Shown here: positions 35,998 to 45,640 of the stretch, one piece after another | How positions within the stretch are numbered: the first letter of the stretch is position 1 | Layout of the letters: each line of letters starts with the position of its first letter | Source of the DNA: Luteipulveratus flavus | GTDB taxonomy: Bacteria; Actinomycetota; Actinomycetes; Actinomycetales; Dermatophilaceae | Direction: 5' to 3' | NCBI RefSeq assembly: GCF_029439465.1 | Contig: NZ_JAROAV010000055.1 | Coordinates: 1-64,000 of the forward strand | DNA length: 64,000 nucleotides | The notes under the pieces: generated by a model | Databases searched by the model: none | The model's input: only the letters and a program-made list of their open reading frames with translations | What the model was told of the DNA's origin: nothing | Made by a program: the position numbers and the translations under genes

Positions 35998-37010
35998 GCA
36001 CCATCACCATGGCGAATGCGCTGAACCAGGCGCTGCGCGACTCCATCGCCGAGGACGAGAACGTCCTGGTCTTCGGCGAGGACGTCGGCACGCTCGGCGG
36101 CGTCTTCCGCATCACCGACGGCCTGACCCGTGACTTCGGCGAGGACCGCTGCTTCGACACCCCGCTCGCCGAGGCCGGCATCGTCGGGTTCGCGCTCGGC
36201 ATGTGCCTCACCGGGTTCCGCCCGGTCGTGGAGATGCAGTTCGACGCGTTCGCCTACCCCGCCTTCGAGCAGATCGCCTCGCACGTGGCGAAGATGCGCA
36301 ACCGCACCGCCGGCAAGGTCACGCTGCCGATGGTCATCCGCGTGCCGTACGCCGGTGGCATCGGCGGCGTCGAGCACCACTGCGACTCCAGCGAGGGCTA
36401 CTACGCCCACACGCCCGGTCTGAAGGTCGTGACCCCCTCGACGCCGGCGGACGCGTACAGCCTGCTGCGCGAGGCGATCGCCGACCCGGACCCGGTCGTC
36501 TTCATGGAGCCGAAGGTCCTCTACTGGTCCAAGGCCGACCTGGAGCTGCCCGCCACGACCGAGCCGTTCGGCCGGGCTGCGGTGCGCCGCAACGGAACCG
36601 ACGTGACCCTGGTGACGTACGGCCCGTCGGTCCCGACCGCACTCAAGGCGGCCGAGGCGGCACAGGAGGAGGGCTGGAACGTCGAGGTCATCGACCTGCG
36701 CACCATCGTCCCCTTCGACGACGAGACCGTCGTGGAGTCGGTCCGTCGCACCGGTCGCTGCGTGGTCGTCTCGGAGGCGCAGGGCTTCGGCGGTGTCGCC
36801 GGCGAGGTCGCGGCCCGCGTGACCGAGCGGTGCTTCCACTCGCTCGAGGCTCCGGTGCTGCGCGTCAGCGGACTCGACATCCCTTACCCCGCACCGAAGC
36901 TCGAGCACACCTATCTGCCCGGGGTCGAGCGCATCCTGGACGCGATCGCCCGGCTGCAGTGGGACGACGTGCCGGACCTGCACCACGCGGGCGCGGGTGC
37001 CACCGCATGA
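35994..37010 (+). CDS. bkdB: 2-oxo acid dehydrogenase E1 beta subunit
   Basis: A 338-residue subunit with ITMANALNQALRD, VFGEDVGTLGGVFR, DTPLAEAGIVGFALGM, FEQIASHVAKMRNRT and the C-terminal VEVIDLRTIVPFDDETV with VVSEAQGFGG. These blocks are typical of PdhB/BkdB. It forms the alpha2beta2 decarboxylase with the preceding subunit. Both ends overlap neighbours by 4 bases. Confidence 0.94.
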   Translation: MSTITMANALNQALRDSIAEDENVLVFGEDVGTLGGVFRITDGLTRDFGEDRCFDTPLAEAGIVGFALGMCLTGFRPVVEMQFDAFAYPAFEQIASHVAKMRNRTAGKVTLPMVIRVPYAGGIGGVEHHCDSSEGYYAHTPGLKVVTPSTPADAYSLLREAIADPDPVVFMEPKVLYWSKADLELPATTEPFGRAAVRRNGTDVTLVTYGPSVPTALKAAEAAQEEGWNVEVIDLRTIVPFDDETVVESVRRTGRCVVVSEAQGFGGVAGEVAARVTERCFHSLEAPVLRVSGLDIPYPAPKLEHTYLPGVERILDAIARLQWDDVPDLHHAGAGATA

Positions 37011-38392
37011 GCGTCTTCAACCTGCCCGACCTGGGCGAGGGCCTGACCGAGGCCGAGATCGTCGAGTGGCACGTGGCCGAGGGCGACGAGGTGGTCGTCG
37101 ACCAGCACGTCGTCACCGTCGAGACCGCCAAGGCGACCGTGGACGTCCCGTGCCCGTTCGCCGGGACGGTCACCACCCGGCACGGCGAGGTGGGCGACAC
37201 GGTCCCCGTCGGTTCACCGCTGGTGACCGTGGGTGGCGAGTCCGGTTCGGCAGCAACGGTGCTCGCGGGTGCTCGTCAGTACCGGGAGGAGGAGCGCGCC
37301 GGCGCCAAGCTGCCGACTGGGGACGCCGCGCCCGAGGAAGGCTCCGGCGCCGTCCTGATCGGGTACGGCACGGGAGCAGGATCGTCCAAGCGCCGCCGCC
37401 GCGTCGTCCGACCCGCCGGCCGCAACACGTCTACCCCTCCCGCGAAGAATGACTACCCGGCCGTCCATGCAGGGCCGGACAGCCGAGATTCGCGCGGTGG
37501 CGTGGGCGCCGTACGGGTCATCTCGCCGATCGTGCGCCGGCTCGCTCGCGAGCACGGCGTCGACCTGGCCGCGCTGCCCGTGGCCCGGCAGGGCGAGGTG
37601 GTCCGCCGCGCCGACGTCGAGCAGGCGATCAACGGGGCGATCACCCCGGACGAGCGCCCTGACATCACGTCGACCCCGGCGCCCGCGACGTCGGAACGTT
37701 CGCCGCAGCGGATCCCGATCACGGGGATCCGGCGGACGATCGCGGACCGCGTCTCGCAGAGCCGCCGGGAGATCCCGGACGCGACCACCTGGGTGGACGC
37801 CGACGCCACCGAGCTCGTCGCCGCCAAGGACGCGCTCAAGGCGGCCCGTCCGGACGCCGGCATCGGCATCCTGCCGCTGATGGCCCGCATCACGGTCGCG
37901 GCGCTGCAGCGCTTCCCCGAGCTGAACGCGACGATCGACGGCCAGGCGCAGGAGATCGTCCGCCACCGTGCGGTGCACCTGGGCTTCGCGGCGCAGTCGC
38001 CGCGCGGGCTCGTGGTCCCCGTCGTGAAGGACGCCGACACGCTGTCCACCACCGAGCTGGCCGCGGCGTTGCGCGACCTGACCGCGCGGGCCCGAGCCGG
38101 TGAGCTCAGCCCCGGCGAGCTCACCGGCAGCACCTTCACGCTCAACAACTACGGCGTCTTCGGTGTCGACGGGTCCACCCCGATCATCAACCACCCCGAG
38201 GTGGGGATGCTCGGCGTCGGGCGGATCATCGAGCGACCGTGGGCGCACGAGGGACAGGTCGCGCTGCGCCGCATCACCCAGCTGGGCCTCACCTTCGACC
38301 ACCGCGCGTGCGACGGCGGGGCGGCAGGTGGATTCCTGCGGTTCGTCGCCGACGCGGTCGAGCGTCCGGTGGTGATGCTCGCGGACCTGTAG
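37007..38392 (+). CDS. bkdC: 2-oxo acid dehydrogenase E2 acyltransferase (lipoyl)
   Basis: A 461-residue protein with one N-terminal lipoyl domain (lipoyl Lys42 in VETAKATVDVP), a peripheral subunit-binding domain at about residues 168-205 (VISPIVRRLAREHGVDLAAL) and a catalytic domain from about 240, with GSTFTLNNYGVFGVDGSTPI and the active site DHRACDGGAAGGF. A Lys/Arg/Pro-rich linker lies between. E3 is not in the operon. Confidence 0.95.
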   Translation: MSVFNLPDLGEGLTEAEIVEWHVAEGDEVVVDQHVVTVETAKATVDVPCPFAGTVTTRHGEVGDTVPVGSPLVTVGGESGSAATVLAGARQYREEERAGAKLPTGDAAPEEGSGAVLIGYGTGAGSSKRRRRVVRPAGRNTSTPPAKNDYPAVHAGPDSRDSRGGVGAVRVISPIVRRLAREHGVDLAALPVARQGEVVRRADVEQAINGAITPDERPDITSTPAPATSERSPQRIPITGIRRTIADRVSQSRREIPDATTWVDADATELVAAKDALKAARPDAGIGILPLMARITVAALQRFPELNATIDGQAQEIVRHRAVHLGFAAQSPRGLVVPVVKDADTLSTTELAAALRDLTARARAGELSPGELTGSTFTLNNYGVFGVDGSTPIINHPEVGMLGVGRIIERPWAHEGQVALRRITQLGLTFDHRACDGGAAGGFLRFVADAVERPVVMLADL

Positions 38393-38440
38393 GCCGCTGC
38401 GTACGATGCGGGACAGGTGCCGACGACACGGAGGAAGCCC

Positions 38441-38740
38441 ATGTCCCCTGCACGACGCTCGCTCGCCGCGGCCGCGGCCGGAGTGGTCCTCACCTTCGGT
38501 CTGGCCGGCTGCTCCAAGGAGGTCGACAACGGCCAGGTCGAGAAGCAGCTGAAGTCCGTCTTGCAGCAACGCGCCCCGAACGCCAAGTTCGGCAAGGTCG
38601 AGTGCCATGACGACCTCAAGGCCGAGAAGGGCGCGAAGGCCGACTGCGACATCGAGGTCAACGGCACGAAGCAGAAGTTCGACGCCGTGGTCACCGGCGT
38701 CGACGGCGACAAGGTGAAGTACAACTTCGAGCCCGGCTGA
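38441..38740 (+). CDS. DUF4333 lipoprotein
   Basis: A 99-residue exported protein with a GGAGG site 7 nt before ATG 38441. The signal peptide ends at LAGC. The mature part has two Cys (KVECHDD, ADCDIEV) and the GVDGDKVKY end typical of DUF4333. Its function is unknown. A strong hairpin follows. Confidence 0.85.
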   Translation: MSPARRSLAAAAAGVVLTFGLAGCSKEVDNGQVEKQLKSVLQQRAPNAKFGKVECHDDLKAEKGAKADCDIEVNGTKQKFDAVVTGVDGDKVKYNFEPG

Positions 38741-38756
38741 TCCGCGGGCCACGGAC

Positions 38757-38791
38757 GAAGGGCGCTCTCCCCGACGGGGAGGGCGCCCTTC
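38757..38791. terminator. Terminator hairpin
   Basis: GAAGGGCGC pairs with GCGCCCTTC, and CTCCCC with GGGGAG inside, 17 bp after the DUF4333 stop. Confidence 0.8.
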
Positions 38792-38924
38792 GCGCGTGTG
38801 CGAGGTCTCACAAGACGTGACCCAACCCGCCTGCGGGCCGCGGCGTCTGTGGCGGTGACGCACCGCTGCTCTCGGGGGCCGACCACTCGGGCGGCCGGGC
38901 ACGCGGCGCGATCGGGAGTGAGTC

Positions 38925-39758
38925 ATGTCCGTACGCAGGACCGCAGCCGCCGTGCTGGCCGCGGCCACCACCCTTGTCACCGCCTCGGCCGTCTGGACGG
39001 CCGTCGCCGCGAACGGCGCGGAGGGCCCGACCACGTCGAGTGGTCCGGCCGGCCGAGCTCGTTCGACGTACGCGTCGGCAACGCCGGCTCGACCTGCAGC
39101 CCACCCCGTGCCGCGGTCGCCCGCTGCCGCCGCGGACGACCGGCCAACGCGCCCGCAGGTCCGACCGCTGCCGCCCACGGCCGGTGGAGCAGGGCGTACG
39201 ACGCCCGGACGGATCGCGTACCTCACCTTCGACGACGGACCGGACCCGCGCTGGACGCCGCAGGTCCTGGGTCTGCTCGCCCGGTACGACGCGCACGCGA
39301 CCTTCTTCGAGATCGGCACCCAGGCCGCGGCGCACCCGGACCTGGTGCGTCAGGTCCGCGCGGCGGGGCACCGGATCGGCGGGCACAGCTGGGACCACAG
39401 CGATCTCACCCGCCTGACGCCGCCCCAGCTGGCCGACCAGCTCGACCGTACGGCGGCCGCGCTCGGTGAGGCGCCGCGCTGTGTCCGGCCACCGTTCGGA
39501 GCGGTCGACCGGACCGTGCGGACGGCGGTGACGTCCCGTGGGGAGAGCGTCGCCCTCTGGGACGTCGACACCCGCGACTGGACGCGTCCCGGCGCGAAAG
39601 CCATTGCAGCCGAGGTGATCTCGCACACGAAGCCGGGATCGGTCATCCTGATGCACGACGGCGGCGGCGACCGGTCCCAGACCGTGCAGGCGCTGGACCA
39701 GGTGCTGCGTCGACTCAGCAGCAAGGGCTACCGCTTCGAGCCGCTGCCGGACTGCTGA
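38925..39758 (+). CDS. Secreted polysaccharide deacetylase (NodB domain)
   Basis: A 277-residue protein with a signal peptide (residues 1-28) and a Pro/Arg-rich linker to about residue 90. The NodB domain has TFDDGPDPRW (catalytic and metal Asp), GGHSWDHSDLTRL (metal His pair), RPPFGAVDR, and the C-terminal DWTRPG and VILMHDGGG. Such enzymes remove N-acetyl groups from peptidoglycan or other wall glycans. A GGGAG site precedes the ATG. Confidence 0.94.
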   Translation: MSVRRTAAAVLAAATTLVTASAVWTAVAANGAEGPTTSSGPAGRARSTYASATPARPAAHPVPRSPAAAADDRPTRPQVRPLPPTAGGAGRTTPGRIAYLTFDDGPDPRWTPQVLGLLARYDAHATFFEIGTQAAAHPDLVRQVRAAGHRIGGHSWDHSDLTRLTPPQLADQLDRTAAALGEAPRCVRPPFGAVDRTVRTAVTSRGESVALWDVDTRDWTRPGAKAIAAEVISHTKPGSVILMHDGGGDRSQTVQALDQVLRRLSSKGYRFEPLPDC

Positions 39759-39767
39759 TCGAACGCG

Positions 39768-39800
39768 CCGGCCTCGGCGGCCCCGCACCGCCGAGGCCGG
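39768..39800. terminator. Bidirectional terminator hairpin
   Basis: Perfect 13-bp arms CCGGCCTCGGCGG and CCGCCGAGGCCGG between the convergent deacetylase and response regulator genes. Confidence 0.8.
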
Positions 39801-39809
39801 GCCCGCCGC

Positions 39810-40487
39810 TCAGCCGCGGACGCGCACCAGGCCGGTCTCGTACGCCAGCACGACCATCTGCACCCGGTCGCGCAGGCCGAGCTTGGCCAGGATGCGGCCG
39901 ATGTGCGTCTTGACGGTGGCCTCGGCGACGAACAGGTCGGCCGCGATCTCGGAGTTGGACAGGCCGCGTCCGACGGCGACGAGCACCTCCCGCTCCCGCT
40001 CGGTCAGCGCGGCCAGACGATCGCCGCCGGCGGGAGCGTCCTCGCCATCGGGTAGGTGCTCGGAGAACTGGTCGATCAGCCGCCGAGTGGTGGACGGCGC
40101 GACGACGGCGTCGCCCGCGTGCACCGTCCGGATCGCCGCGAGCAGGTCCGCCGGCCCCGCGTCCTTCAGGAGGAACCCGGCCGCACCCGCCTTCAGCGCG
40201 GCGAAGGCGTACTCATCGAGGTCGAAGGTGGTCAGGACGAGGACGGCGGGCGCGTCCGGCCGCGCGCAGATCCGCCGGGTCGCCTCGACGCCGTCCAGCC
40301 GCGGCATCCGGACGTCCATCAGCACGACGTCGGCTCGCATCAGCGTCAGGCTGTCGACCGCGGCCTGCCCGTCCGCGGCCTCGCCGAGGACGGCCGTACC
40401 GGGCTCCGCCTCGAGGACCATCCGGAAGCCCGCGCGGACGAGCGCCTGGTCGTCGACGAGGAAGACGCCGATGTCGCCGTCGGTCAT
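39810..40487 (-). CDS. NarL/LuxR-family response regulator
   Basis: A 225-residue regulator. The receiver has acidic Asp12-Asp13, the phosphorylation site Asp58 in VVLMDVRMPRLDG, the TTFD switch and LKAGAAGFLLKD. The C-terminal LuxR helix-turn-helix is LTEREREVLVAVGRGLSNSEIAADLFVAEATVKTHI. ATG 40487 overlaps the kinase stop by 4 bases, so the two are a matched pair. Confidence 0.96.
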   Translation of the reverse strand: MTDGDIGVFLVDDQALVRAGFRMVLEAEPGTAVLGEAADGQAAVDSLTLMRADVVLMDVRMPRLDGVEATRRICARPDAPAVLVLTTFDLDEYAFAALKAGAAGFLLKDAGPADLLAAIRTVHAGDAVVAPSTTRRLIDQFSEHLPDGEDAPAGGDRLAALTEREREVLVAVGRGLSNSEIAADLFVAEATVKTHIGRILAKLGLRDRVQMVVLAYETGLVRVRG

Positions 40488-41716
40488 GAGGCTGCTCCTG
40501 TGGTGGTGGGCGCCGGCACGTCCGACGACACGGGAATGGTTGCGGTGACAGCGAACCCGGGCCCGCGGCGTGGGCCTGCGTGGAGGGTGCCGCCGTACAC
40601 GGTGACGCGCTCGCGCATGCCCAGGATGCCGTGGCCGGCACCGTCGTGCGCCACCGCCGCACCGAGGCCGTCGTCGGTCACGGCGACGATGAGGCCGTCC
40701 GGGGTGTGGTCGAGCCGCACGTGGGCGGTTGCGCCCGGGCCGGCGTGCTTCATGACGTTGGTCAGCGACTCCTGCACCACGCGGTACGCCGCCAGCTCGG
40801 CGTCGCGCGGGACCGGCGCCCGCTCGCCGGTCGACTCGAGCGTGGTGGGGACGCCGGCCGCCGTCGTCCGCTCGACGACGTCGGCGATCGCGTCGAGCCC
40901 GGCCTGCGGCGCCAGCTCCAGCCCGGCGTCCGGCGCTCGAAGCACCCCGACGAGCCGGCGCGTCTCGGCGAGCGCCTCACGCGCCGTGGCCGCGATGGTC
41001 TCCAGCGTGGTCGTGGCGGCCTCCAGCGCGGTCGTCGCCTCGCGCGAGCCGGACCGTGCGGCGTACGCGCCCCCGTCCGCCTGCACGACGACCACGGACA
41101 GGGAGTGCGCGACGACGTCGTGCATCTCGCGGGCGATCCGTGAGCGTTCGTCCTGCGCGGCGAGCGCGGCCCGCTGCTCCTGGTCGCGCTCGAGCGCGGC
41201 GTTCTGCTCCTGGAGCCGGCTGAGCACCGCCCGCCGGGACCGCAGGAGGTCGCCGAGGATCCACGCGCCGACCGCACTCATGCCCAGGGCGACCGTGCAG
41301 ATCACGACGCGCAGGGCGTAGTCCTCCCAGGTCGCCACCGACCCCAGCAGGCCCCAGCGCAGCCCGCCGATCAGGGCGCCTGCGACGCCGAGCGCCAGTC
41401 CGATCAGACGCCGCCGTCGCGTCACGCCGTACGCCGCCGTCGCGTAGATGGCGAGCAGCGGGGCGATGTCGGCCGGCAGGACGCTCTCGTGCGTCGCGAG
41501 CTGAAGGACGCAGAAGACGGCCATCGCCCCGGCAGCGGCGACCGGATGGGTCCTGCGCCACCACAGCGGGACGACGATGGCCGCGCTGAGCAGGGTGAGC
41601 CACCACGACCAGACGGCCAGGACGAGCGAGGTCGTCAGCAGCAGGCCGCCGACGATGATCCCGTCCAGCAGCCGAGGGCGCCGCCGGAGCACGTCGTACC
41701 GGCTGTCCACGTTCAC
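40484..41716 (-). CDS. Sensor histidine kinase (HisKA_3)
   Basis: A 410-residue kinase with an N-terminal membrane region of several helices (LLLTTSLVLAVWSWWLTLLSAAIVV and more). A coiled coil precedes the HisKA_3 dimerisation site ERSRIAREMHDVVAHSLSVVV (phospho-His). The HATPase part has ESLTNVMKHAGPGATAHV and GHGILGMRERV. GTG 41716 sits 6 nt below a TACGCT box. The signal sensed is unknown. Confidence 0.94.
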   Translation of the reverse strand: MNVDSRYDVLRRRPRLLDGIIVGGLLLTTSLVLAVWSWWLTLLSAAIVVPLWWRRTHPVAAAGAMAVFCVLQLATHESVLPADIAPLLAIYATAAYGVTRRRRLIGLALGVAGALIGGLRWGLLGSVATWEDYALRVVICTVALGMSAVGAWILGDLLRSRRAVLSRLQEQNAALERDQEQRAALAAQDERSRIAREMHDVVAHSLSVVVVQADGGAYAARSGSREATTALEAATTTLETIAATAREALAETRRLVGVLRAPDAGLELAPQAGLDAIADVVERTTAAGVPTTLESTGERAPVPRDAELAAYRVVQESLTNVMKHAGPGATAHVRLDHTPDGLIVAVTDDGLGAAVAHDGAGHGILGMRERVTVYGGTLHAGPRRGPGFAVTATIPVSSDVPAPTTTGAAS

Positions 41717-41722
41717 CCCAGC

Positions 41723-41728
41723 AGCGTA
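41723..41728 (-). promoter_or_regulatory. Putative -10 box of leaderless kinase transcript
   Basis: TACGCT, 6 nt before GTG 41716 on the minus strand. This gives the kinase-regulator operon its own promoter separate from the hut genes. Confidence 0.5.
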
Positions 41729-41791
41729 GGCAGAGGCGCGTGCCCCGGCGTCAGCCCACGGTCTGACGTCCCCTCGCCGCCCCCACCACCA

Positions 41792-41849
41792 CCGGCAAAA
41801 GCTGGCGGCCGGCACACGCATGCCTGTGCAACCCGTCAACTTCTGCCGG
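41792..41849. repeat. 58-bp palindromic intergenic repeat, copy 3
   Basis: A single copy, starting CCGGCAAAAGCTGG, inner arms GCACACG and CCTGTGC, ending ACTTCTGCCGG. It is 23 bp beyond the hutI stop and upstream of the kinase operon. Confidence 0.93.
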
Positions 41850-41872
41850 GAGCAGGGCGGGCGGCCGGGTTC

Positions 41873-43030
41873 TCAGAGGTCCAGGGCGCGGGCGAGGGGG
41901 ACGCCGACGCGGTACGGGATGTGCAGGTACGACGGCGCGTCCAGGACCGTCAGGTCGGCCCGGGCGCCCACCCGCAGGTGACCGACGTCGTCCCGGCGCA
42001 GGGACCGGGCACTGCCGAGCGTCGCGGCCTGCAGCGCCTCGGCCGGCGTCATCCCCATCTCGCGCACCGCCAGCGCGATCGCGAGCGGGATCGAGCTGGA
42101 GTAGCACGTGCCGGGGTTGCAGTCGCTGGCCAGCGCGACGGTGACGCCGGCGTCGAGCAGCCGGCGCGCGTCGGGGTACGGCGAGCGCGTCGAGAACTCC
42201 ACGCCCGGCAGCAGCGTCGCCACGGTGTCGCTCCCGCAGAGCGCATCGACGTCGTCGTCCGACAGGTACGTGCAGTGGTCGACGGACGCGGCACCGAGCT
42301 CGACGGCGAGTCCGACGCCGGGCCCCGGGCCGAGCTGGTTGCCGTGGACTCGGGCGAGCAGGCCCGCGTCCAGGCCGGCCCGGAGCACCCGCCGCGACTC
42401 CTCCTCGGTGAACGCGTGGGCGCTGTGCGGCTCGCAGAACACGTCGATCCACCGGGCGTGCGGTGCGCAGGCGGTGAGCATGTCGCCGACGACGAGGTCG
42501 ACGTACGCGGCCCGGTCGTCCCGGGCCTCCGGCGGCACCACGTGCGCACCGAGGAACGTGGTCTCGTCGGTGAGCTCGCGCGCCAGCCGGAGTGCGCGTT
42601 CCTCGTGGGTGACGTCGAGGCCGTACCCGCTCTTGATCTCGATCGTGGTGGTGCCCTGGGCGCGCATCTCGGCGACCCGCCTCGCCAGGAGCACCCGCAG
42701 CTCGTCGTCGCTCGCGGCCCTGGTCGCCTCGACGGAGACCGCGATGCCGCCGCCGTCGTACGGCTCACCGGTCATGCGCGCGGCGAACTCGGCCGACCGG
42801 TCACCCGCGAAGACCAGGTGCGAGTGGCTGTCGACGAACCCGGGGACGACAGCACGGCCCTCGAGGTCGACGCGGCGGTCGGCGTCGGGTGCGTCCTGCG
42901 ACCGACCGACCCAGCTGACGCGACCGTCGGTGGCGACGAGCGCGGCGTCGTGGACCAGCCCGAGCGGTCCGTCGTGGGCCGGGTCGTTGGTGACGAGCTC
43001 GCCGATCCCGGTGACGAGTGTGGCGGTCAT
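41873..43030 (-). CDS. hutI: Imidazolonepropionase
   Basis: A 385-residue metal-dependent amidohydrolase. The metal site [21 protein letters not shown] and substrate-site [13 protein letters not shown] are followed by [13 protein letters not shown], the HutI signature. [19 protein letters not shown] gives the catalytic Asp. It opens 4-imidazolone-5-propionate to N-formimino-glutamate. Its ATG overlaps the hutF stop by 4 bases. Confidence 0.96.
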   Translation of the reverse strand: MTATLVTGIGELVTNDPAHDGPLGLVHDAALVATDGRVSWVGRSQDAPDADRRVDLEGRAVVPGFVDSHSHLVFAGDRSAEFAARMTGEPYDGGGIAVSVEATRAASDDELRVLLARRVAEMRAQGTTTIEIKSGYGLDVTHEERALRLARELTDETTFLGAHVVPPEARDDRAAYVDLVVGDMLTACAPHARWIDVFCEPHSAHAFTEEESRRVLRAGLDAGLLARVHGNQLGPGPGVGLAVELGAASVDHCTYLSDDDVDALCGSDTVATLLPGVEFSTRSPYPDARRLLDAGVTVALASDCNPGTCYSSSIPLAIALAVREMGMTPAEALQAATLGSARSLRRDDVGHLRVGARADLTVLDAPSYLHIPYRVGVPLARALDL

Positions 43031-44343
43031 GCGTTCCTCCAGAGGGGGTCGATCGCGTCGGTGAGCAGGCGGCCGACGTCACCGAGCCGGTGCTGGCCGC
43101 CCTCGACGACGACCTCGCCGTCCCGGATGACCGTGTCGACGTCGGCGGCGGTCGCGCTCAGCAGCACCTGGTCCGCGGCGGATCCGGCCGTCCGTACCGA
43201 GTCCAGCCGGATCGCCACGAGATCCGCCCGTGCACCGACCTCGATCACCCCCGTGTCCGCCCACCCGATCGAGCCGTGCCCGGTCGCCGCCCGCAGCAGC
43301 TCGTTCGGCGTGAACCTGCCTCGCTGCCGGGTGACGAGCCGCTCGTGCATCTCCAGTGCCCGCGCCTCCTCGAAGAGGTCGATGACCGCGTGCTGGTCCG
43401 AGCCGAGGCTGAGTGGGGCGCCCGCGTCGGCCAGGCGCCGGGCTGGACCGATCCCGTCGGCGAGGTCCCGTTCCGTGGTCGGGCAGAAGCACGCGGTCGT
43501 ACCGGTGCGGCCGAGCATCGCGACGTCGTCACCGGTCAGGTGCGTCGCGTGCACGGCCGTCGTCATCGGGCCGAGGGCACCCGCCGCGCCGAGCAGAGCG
43601 GTGGGCGTACGGCCGTACGTGACCAGGCAGGCGTCGTTCTCGGCGGGCTGCTCGGACAGGTGCACGTGCAGCGGGCGGCCCCGTGCCGCCTCCACCACGG
43701 TGGGAATCTGATCGCGTGGCACGGCCCGCACGGAGTGGATCGCGGCGCCGATCACGGTGCTCGCGTCAGCGGTCAGGGCCGAGACTCGTGACGCCCAGAC
43801 GTCCGCGTCGCCGTCCCCGAAGCGGAGCTGCCGGCTGCTCAGGGGGTCGTGGTCGCCGGCGCCGAGCCCGCCGGCGAGGTAGCACGTGTCGAGGAGCGTC
43901 AGCCGGACACCGGCCTCGCGCGCGGCCTGCCGCAGCGCCTCACCCATGGCGTTGGGGTCGTCGTACGGCGTCCCGTCCGGCTGGTGGTGGACGTAGTGGA
44001 ACTCCCCCACCGATGTGACTCCCGCGAGAGCCATCTCGGCGTACGTGGCGCGGGCGAGGGCGAGGTAGGAGTCCGGATCGAGCTGTGCGGCAACGGAGTA
44101 CATGCCCTCGCGCCAGGTCCAGAACGTGCCGCCGCCGTGGTGGGTTCGTCCGCGCAGGGCTCGGTGGAACGCGTGGCTGTGGCAGTTGGCTAGGCCGGGG
44201 ACGACGACGCCGGGCAGTCGTTGCGCGTCGCCCTGCGGCTGCTCCGGAGTGACCGCGGCGAACCGTCCGCCCTCGATCTCGAGACGGACCGACGATGCGA
44301 TGCCCGTTGGCAGCAGGCCGTTCTCGGCCCAGTACGTCGTCAT
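43027..44343 (-). CDS. hutF: Formimidoylglutamate deiminase
   Basis: A 438-residue amidohydrolase. [23 protein letters not shown] and [20 protein letters not shown] are HutF hallmarks. [47 protein letters not shown] and [18 protein letters not shown] follow. It converts N-formimino-glutamate to N-formyl-glutamate and ammonia. Overlaps hutI and the M20 gene by 4 bases each. Confidence 0.95.
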   Translation of the reverse strand: MTTYWAENGLLPTGIASSVRLEIEGGRFAAVTPEQPQGDAQRLPGVVVPGLANCHSHAFHRALRGRTHHGGGTFWTWREGMYSVAAQLDPDSYLALARATYAEMALAGVTSVGEFHYVHHQPDGTPYDDPNAMGEALRQAAREAGVRLTLLDTCYLAGGLGAGDHDPLSSRQLRFGDGDADVWASRVSALTADASTVIGAAIHSVRAVPRDQIPTVVEAARGRPLHVHLSEQPAENDACLVTYGRTPTALLGAAGALGPMTTAVHATHLTGDDVAMLGRTGTTACFCPTTERDLADGIGPARRLADAGAPLSLGSDQHAVIDLFEEARALEMHERLVTRQRGRFTPNELLRAATGHGSIGWADTGVIEVGARADLVAIRLDSVRTAGSAADQVLLSATAADVDTVIRDGEVVVEGGQHRLGDVGRLLTDAIDPLWRNA

Positions 44344-45563
44344 GACGCGAGCCCTCGGACGACGGTCGCGAGCGCCTCCACCCCCGCGTGACAGTCGGCT
44401 GCCTCGGCGAACTCCTCGGGCGAGTGGGACACACCGGTGGGGTTGCGGACGTACAGCATCCCGGTCGAGATGCCGGCGTTGGCGAGGATGCCGGCGTCGT
44501 GGCCGGCTCCGGTGCCGAGCATGGGCGCACCGCCACCCAGTAGGTCCCGCATCCGTTGCGCGAGAGCCGGGTCGAAGGTCGTCGTGCCCGTCCACGACTC
44601 CTCGGCGACCGTGCCGCCGTGCTGCTCCGCCGCCTCGGTCACGTCGGCCACGGCCCGGCGTACGTCGTTGTCGACCGGACCACGCGCGTCCAGCCAGCCG
44701 GTCACGCGGGACGGGATCGCGTTGACGCCGTTCGGGTCGACGACGACCTTGCCCATCGTGGCGACGCAACCACGCTGCTGCGCAACGGTTCTCGCGGCCA
44801 GGACGGTCTGCGCGTACCCGAGCATGGCGTCGTGGCGGTCCTCGAGGCGAGTGGTGCCCGCGTGGTTGGCCTCACCGGCGAAGTCGATCCGCCACCGCCC
44901 GTGCGGCCAGATGTCCGTCCCGACCGCGACGGCCGACGTGGCGGGATCCAGGTCGGCGAGCGCGCGTCCCTGCTCGACGTGCAGCTCGACGAACGTGCCG
45001 ATGCGGCGCAGGGTCTCGTCGTCGCGGCCGATGTCGGTACGTCGTCCGGCGGTCTCCAGCGCCTCTGCCATGGTGCGGCCGTCGGCGTCCTTCAGACCCA
45101 GCGCCCGGTCGGCGGTCATGGCGCCGGTGATGACCCGCGAACCGGCACACGCGACACCGAACCGGGCGCCCTCCTCGTCGACGAAGTTGACGACCCCGAG
45201 CGGCACGGTGGGCGCGAAACCGTCGGCCCGCAACGCGTCGATCACGGCGAGCGCGCTCACGACGCCGAGCGGGCCGTCGTACGCCCCGCCGTCGGGCACC
45301 GAGTCCAGGTGCGAGCCGATGACGACACCGGGCGCCGCGTCGGGGTCGCCCCACCAGGCCCACTGGTTGCCCATGCGGTCCTCGGTGAGGTCCAGACCGC
45401 GCTGCGCGCACTCGCCGGCGAACCACTCGCGCAGGGTGTGGTCGTCGCGGGTCCAGGCGAACCGTCGGTAGCCGCCCGTCCCGCCGTCACGTCCCACGGG
45501 CAGGATCTCGGCCCACATCCGGTCGAACTCGGTCAGCGCACTCACCGGTCCATCACACCGCAT
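44340..45563 (-). CDS. M20-family amidohydrolase in hut operon (allantoate amidohydrolase-like; candidate formylglutamate hydrolase)
   Basis: A 407-residue metallo-amidohydrolase of the AllC/N-carbamoyl-L-amino acid hydrolase group: VVIGSHLDSVPDGGAYDGPLGV, GVVNFVDEEGARFGVACAGS, ELHVEQGRALAD, DFAGEANHAGTT and the C-terminal GTGAGHDAGILANAG. It begins the M20-hutF-hutI operon, its stop overlapping hutF. An N-formylglutamate role is inferred from position only. ATG 45563 is given; GTG 45545 is a shorter alternative. A hut operator lies 36 bp upstream. Confidence 0.88.
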   Translation of the reverse strand: MRCDGPVSALTEFDRMWAEILPVGRDGGTGGYRRFAWTRDDHTLREWFAGECAQRGLDLTEDRMGNQWAWWGDPDAAPGVVIGSHLDSVPDGGAYDGPLGVVSALAVIDALRADGFAPTVPLGVVNFVDEEGARFGVACAGSRVITGAMTADRALGLKDADGRTMAEALETAGRRTDIGRDDETLRRIGTFVELHVEQGRALADLDPATSAVAVGTDIWPHGRWRIDFAGEANHAGTTRLEDRHDAMLGYAQTVLAARTVAQQRGCVATMGKVVVDPNGVNAIPSRVTGWLDARGPVDNDVRRAVADVTEAAEQHGGTVAEESWTGTTTFDPALAQRMRDLLGGGAPMLGTGAGHDAGILANAGISTGMLYVRNPTGVSHSPEEFAEAADCHAGVEALATVVRGLAS

Positions 45564-45598
45564 CCGGCCTGCGGATCGCGGCGTCCTGCGGTCCTGAC

Positions 45599-45614
45599 GT
45601 CTCGGATCCGAGAC
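45599..45614. promoter_or_regulatory. Palindromic operator in hut promoter region, site 1
   Basis: GTCTCGGATCCGAGAC, a perfect 16-bp palindrome between divergent M20-hutFI and ybaK. The same sequence with one changed base sits before hutH and iclR. Confidence 0.8.
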
Positions 45615-45627
45615 AGGGGCGCCGGTC

Positions 45628-45633
45628 TACGCT
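45628..45633 (+). promoter_or_regulatory. Putative -10 box of leaderless ybaK-like gene
   Basis: TACGCT, 7 nt before ATG 45641. The hut operator lies 13 bp upstream of it, so the regulator could also affect this gene. Confidence 0.5.
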
Positions 45634-45640
45634 GACGGGC

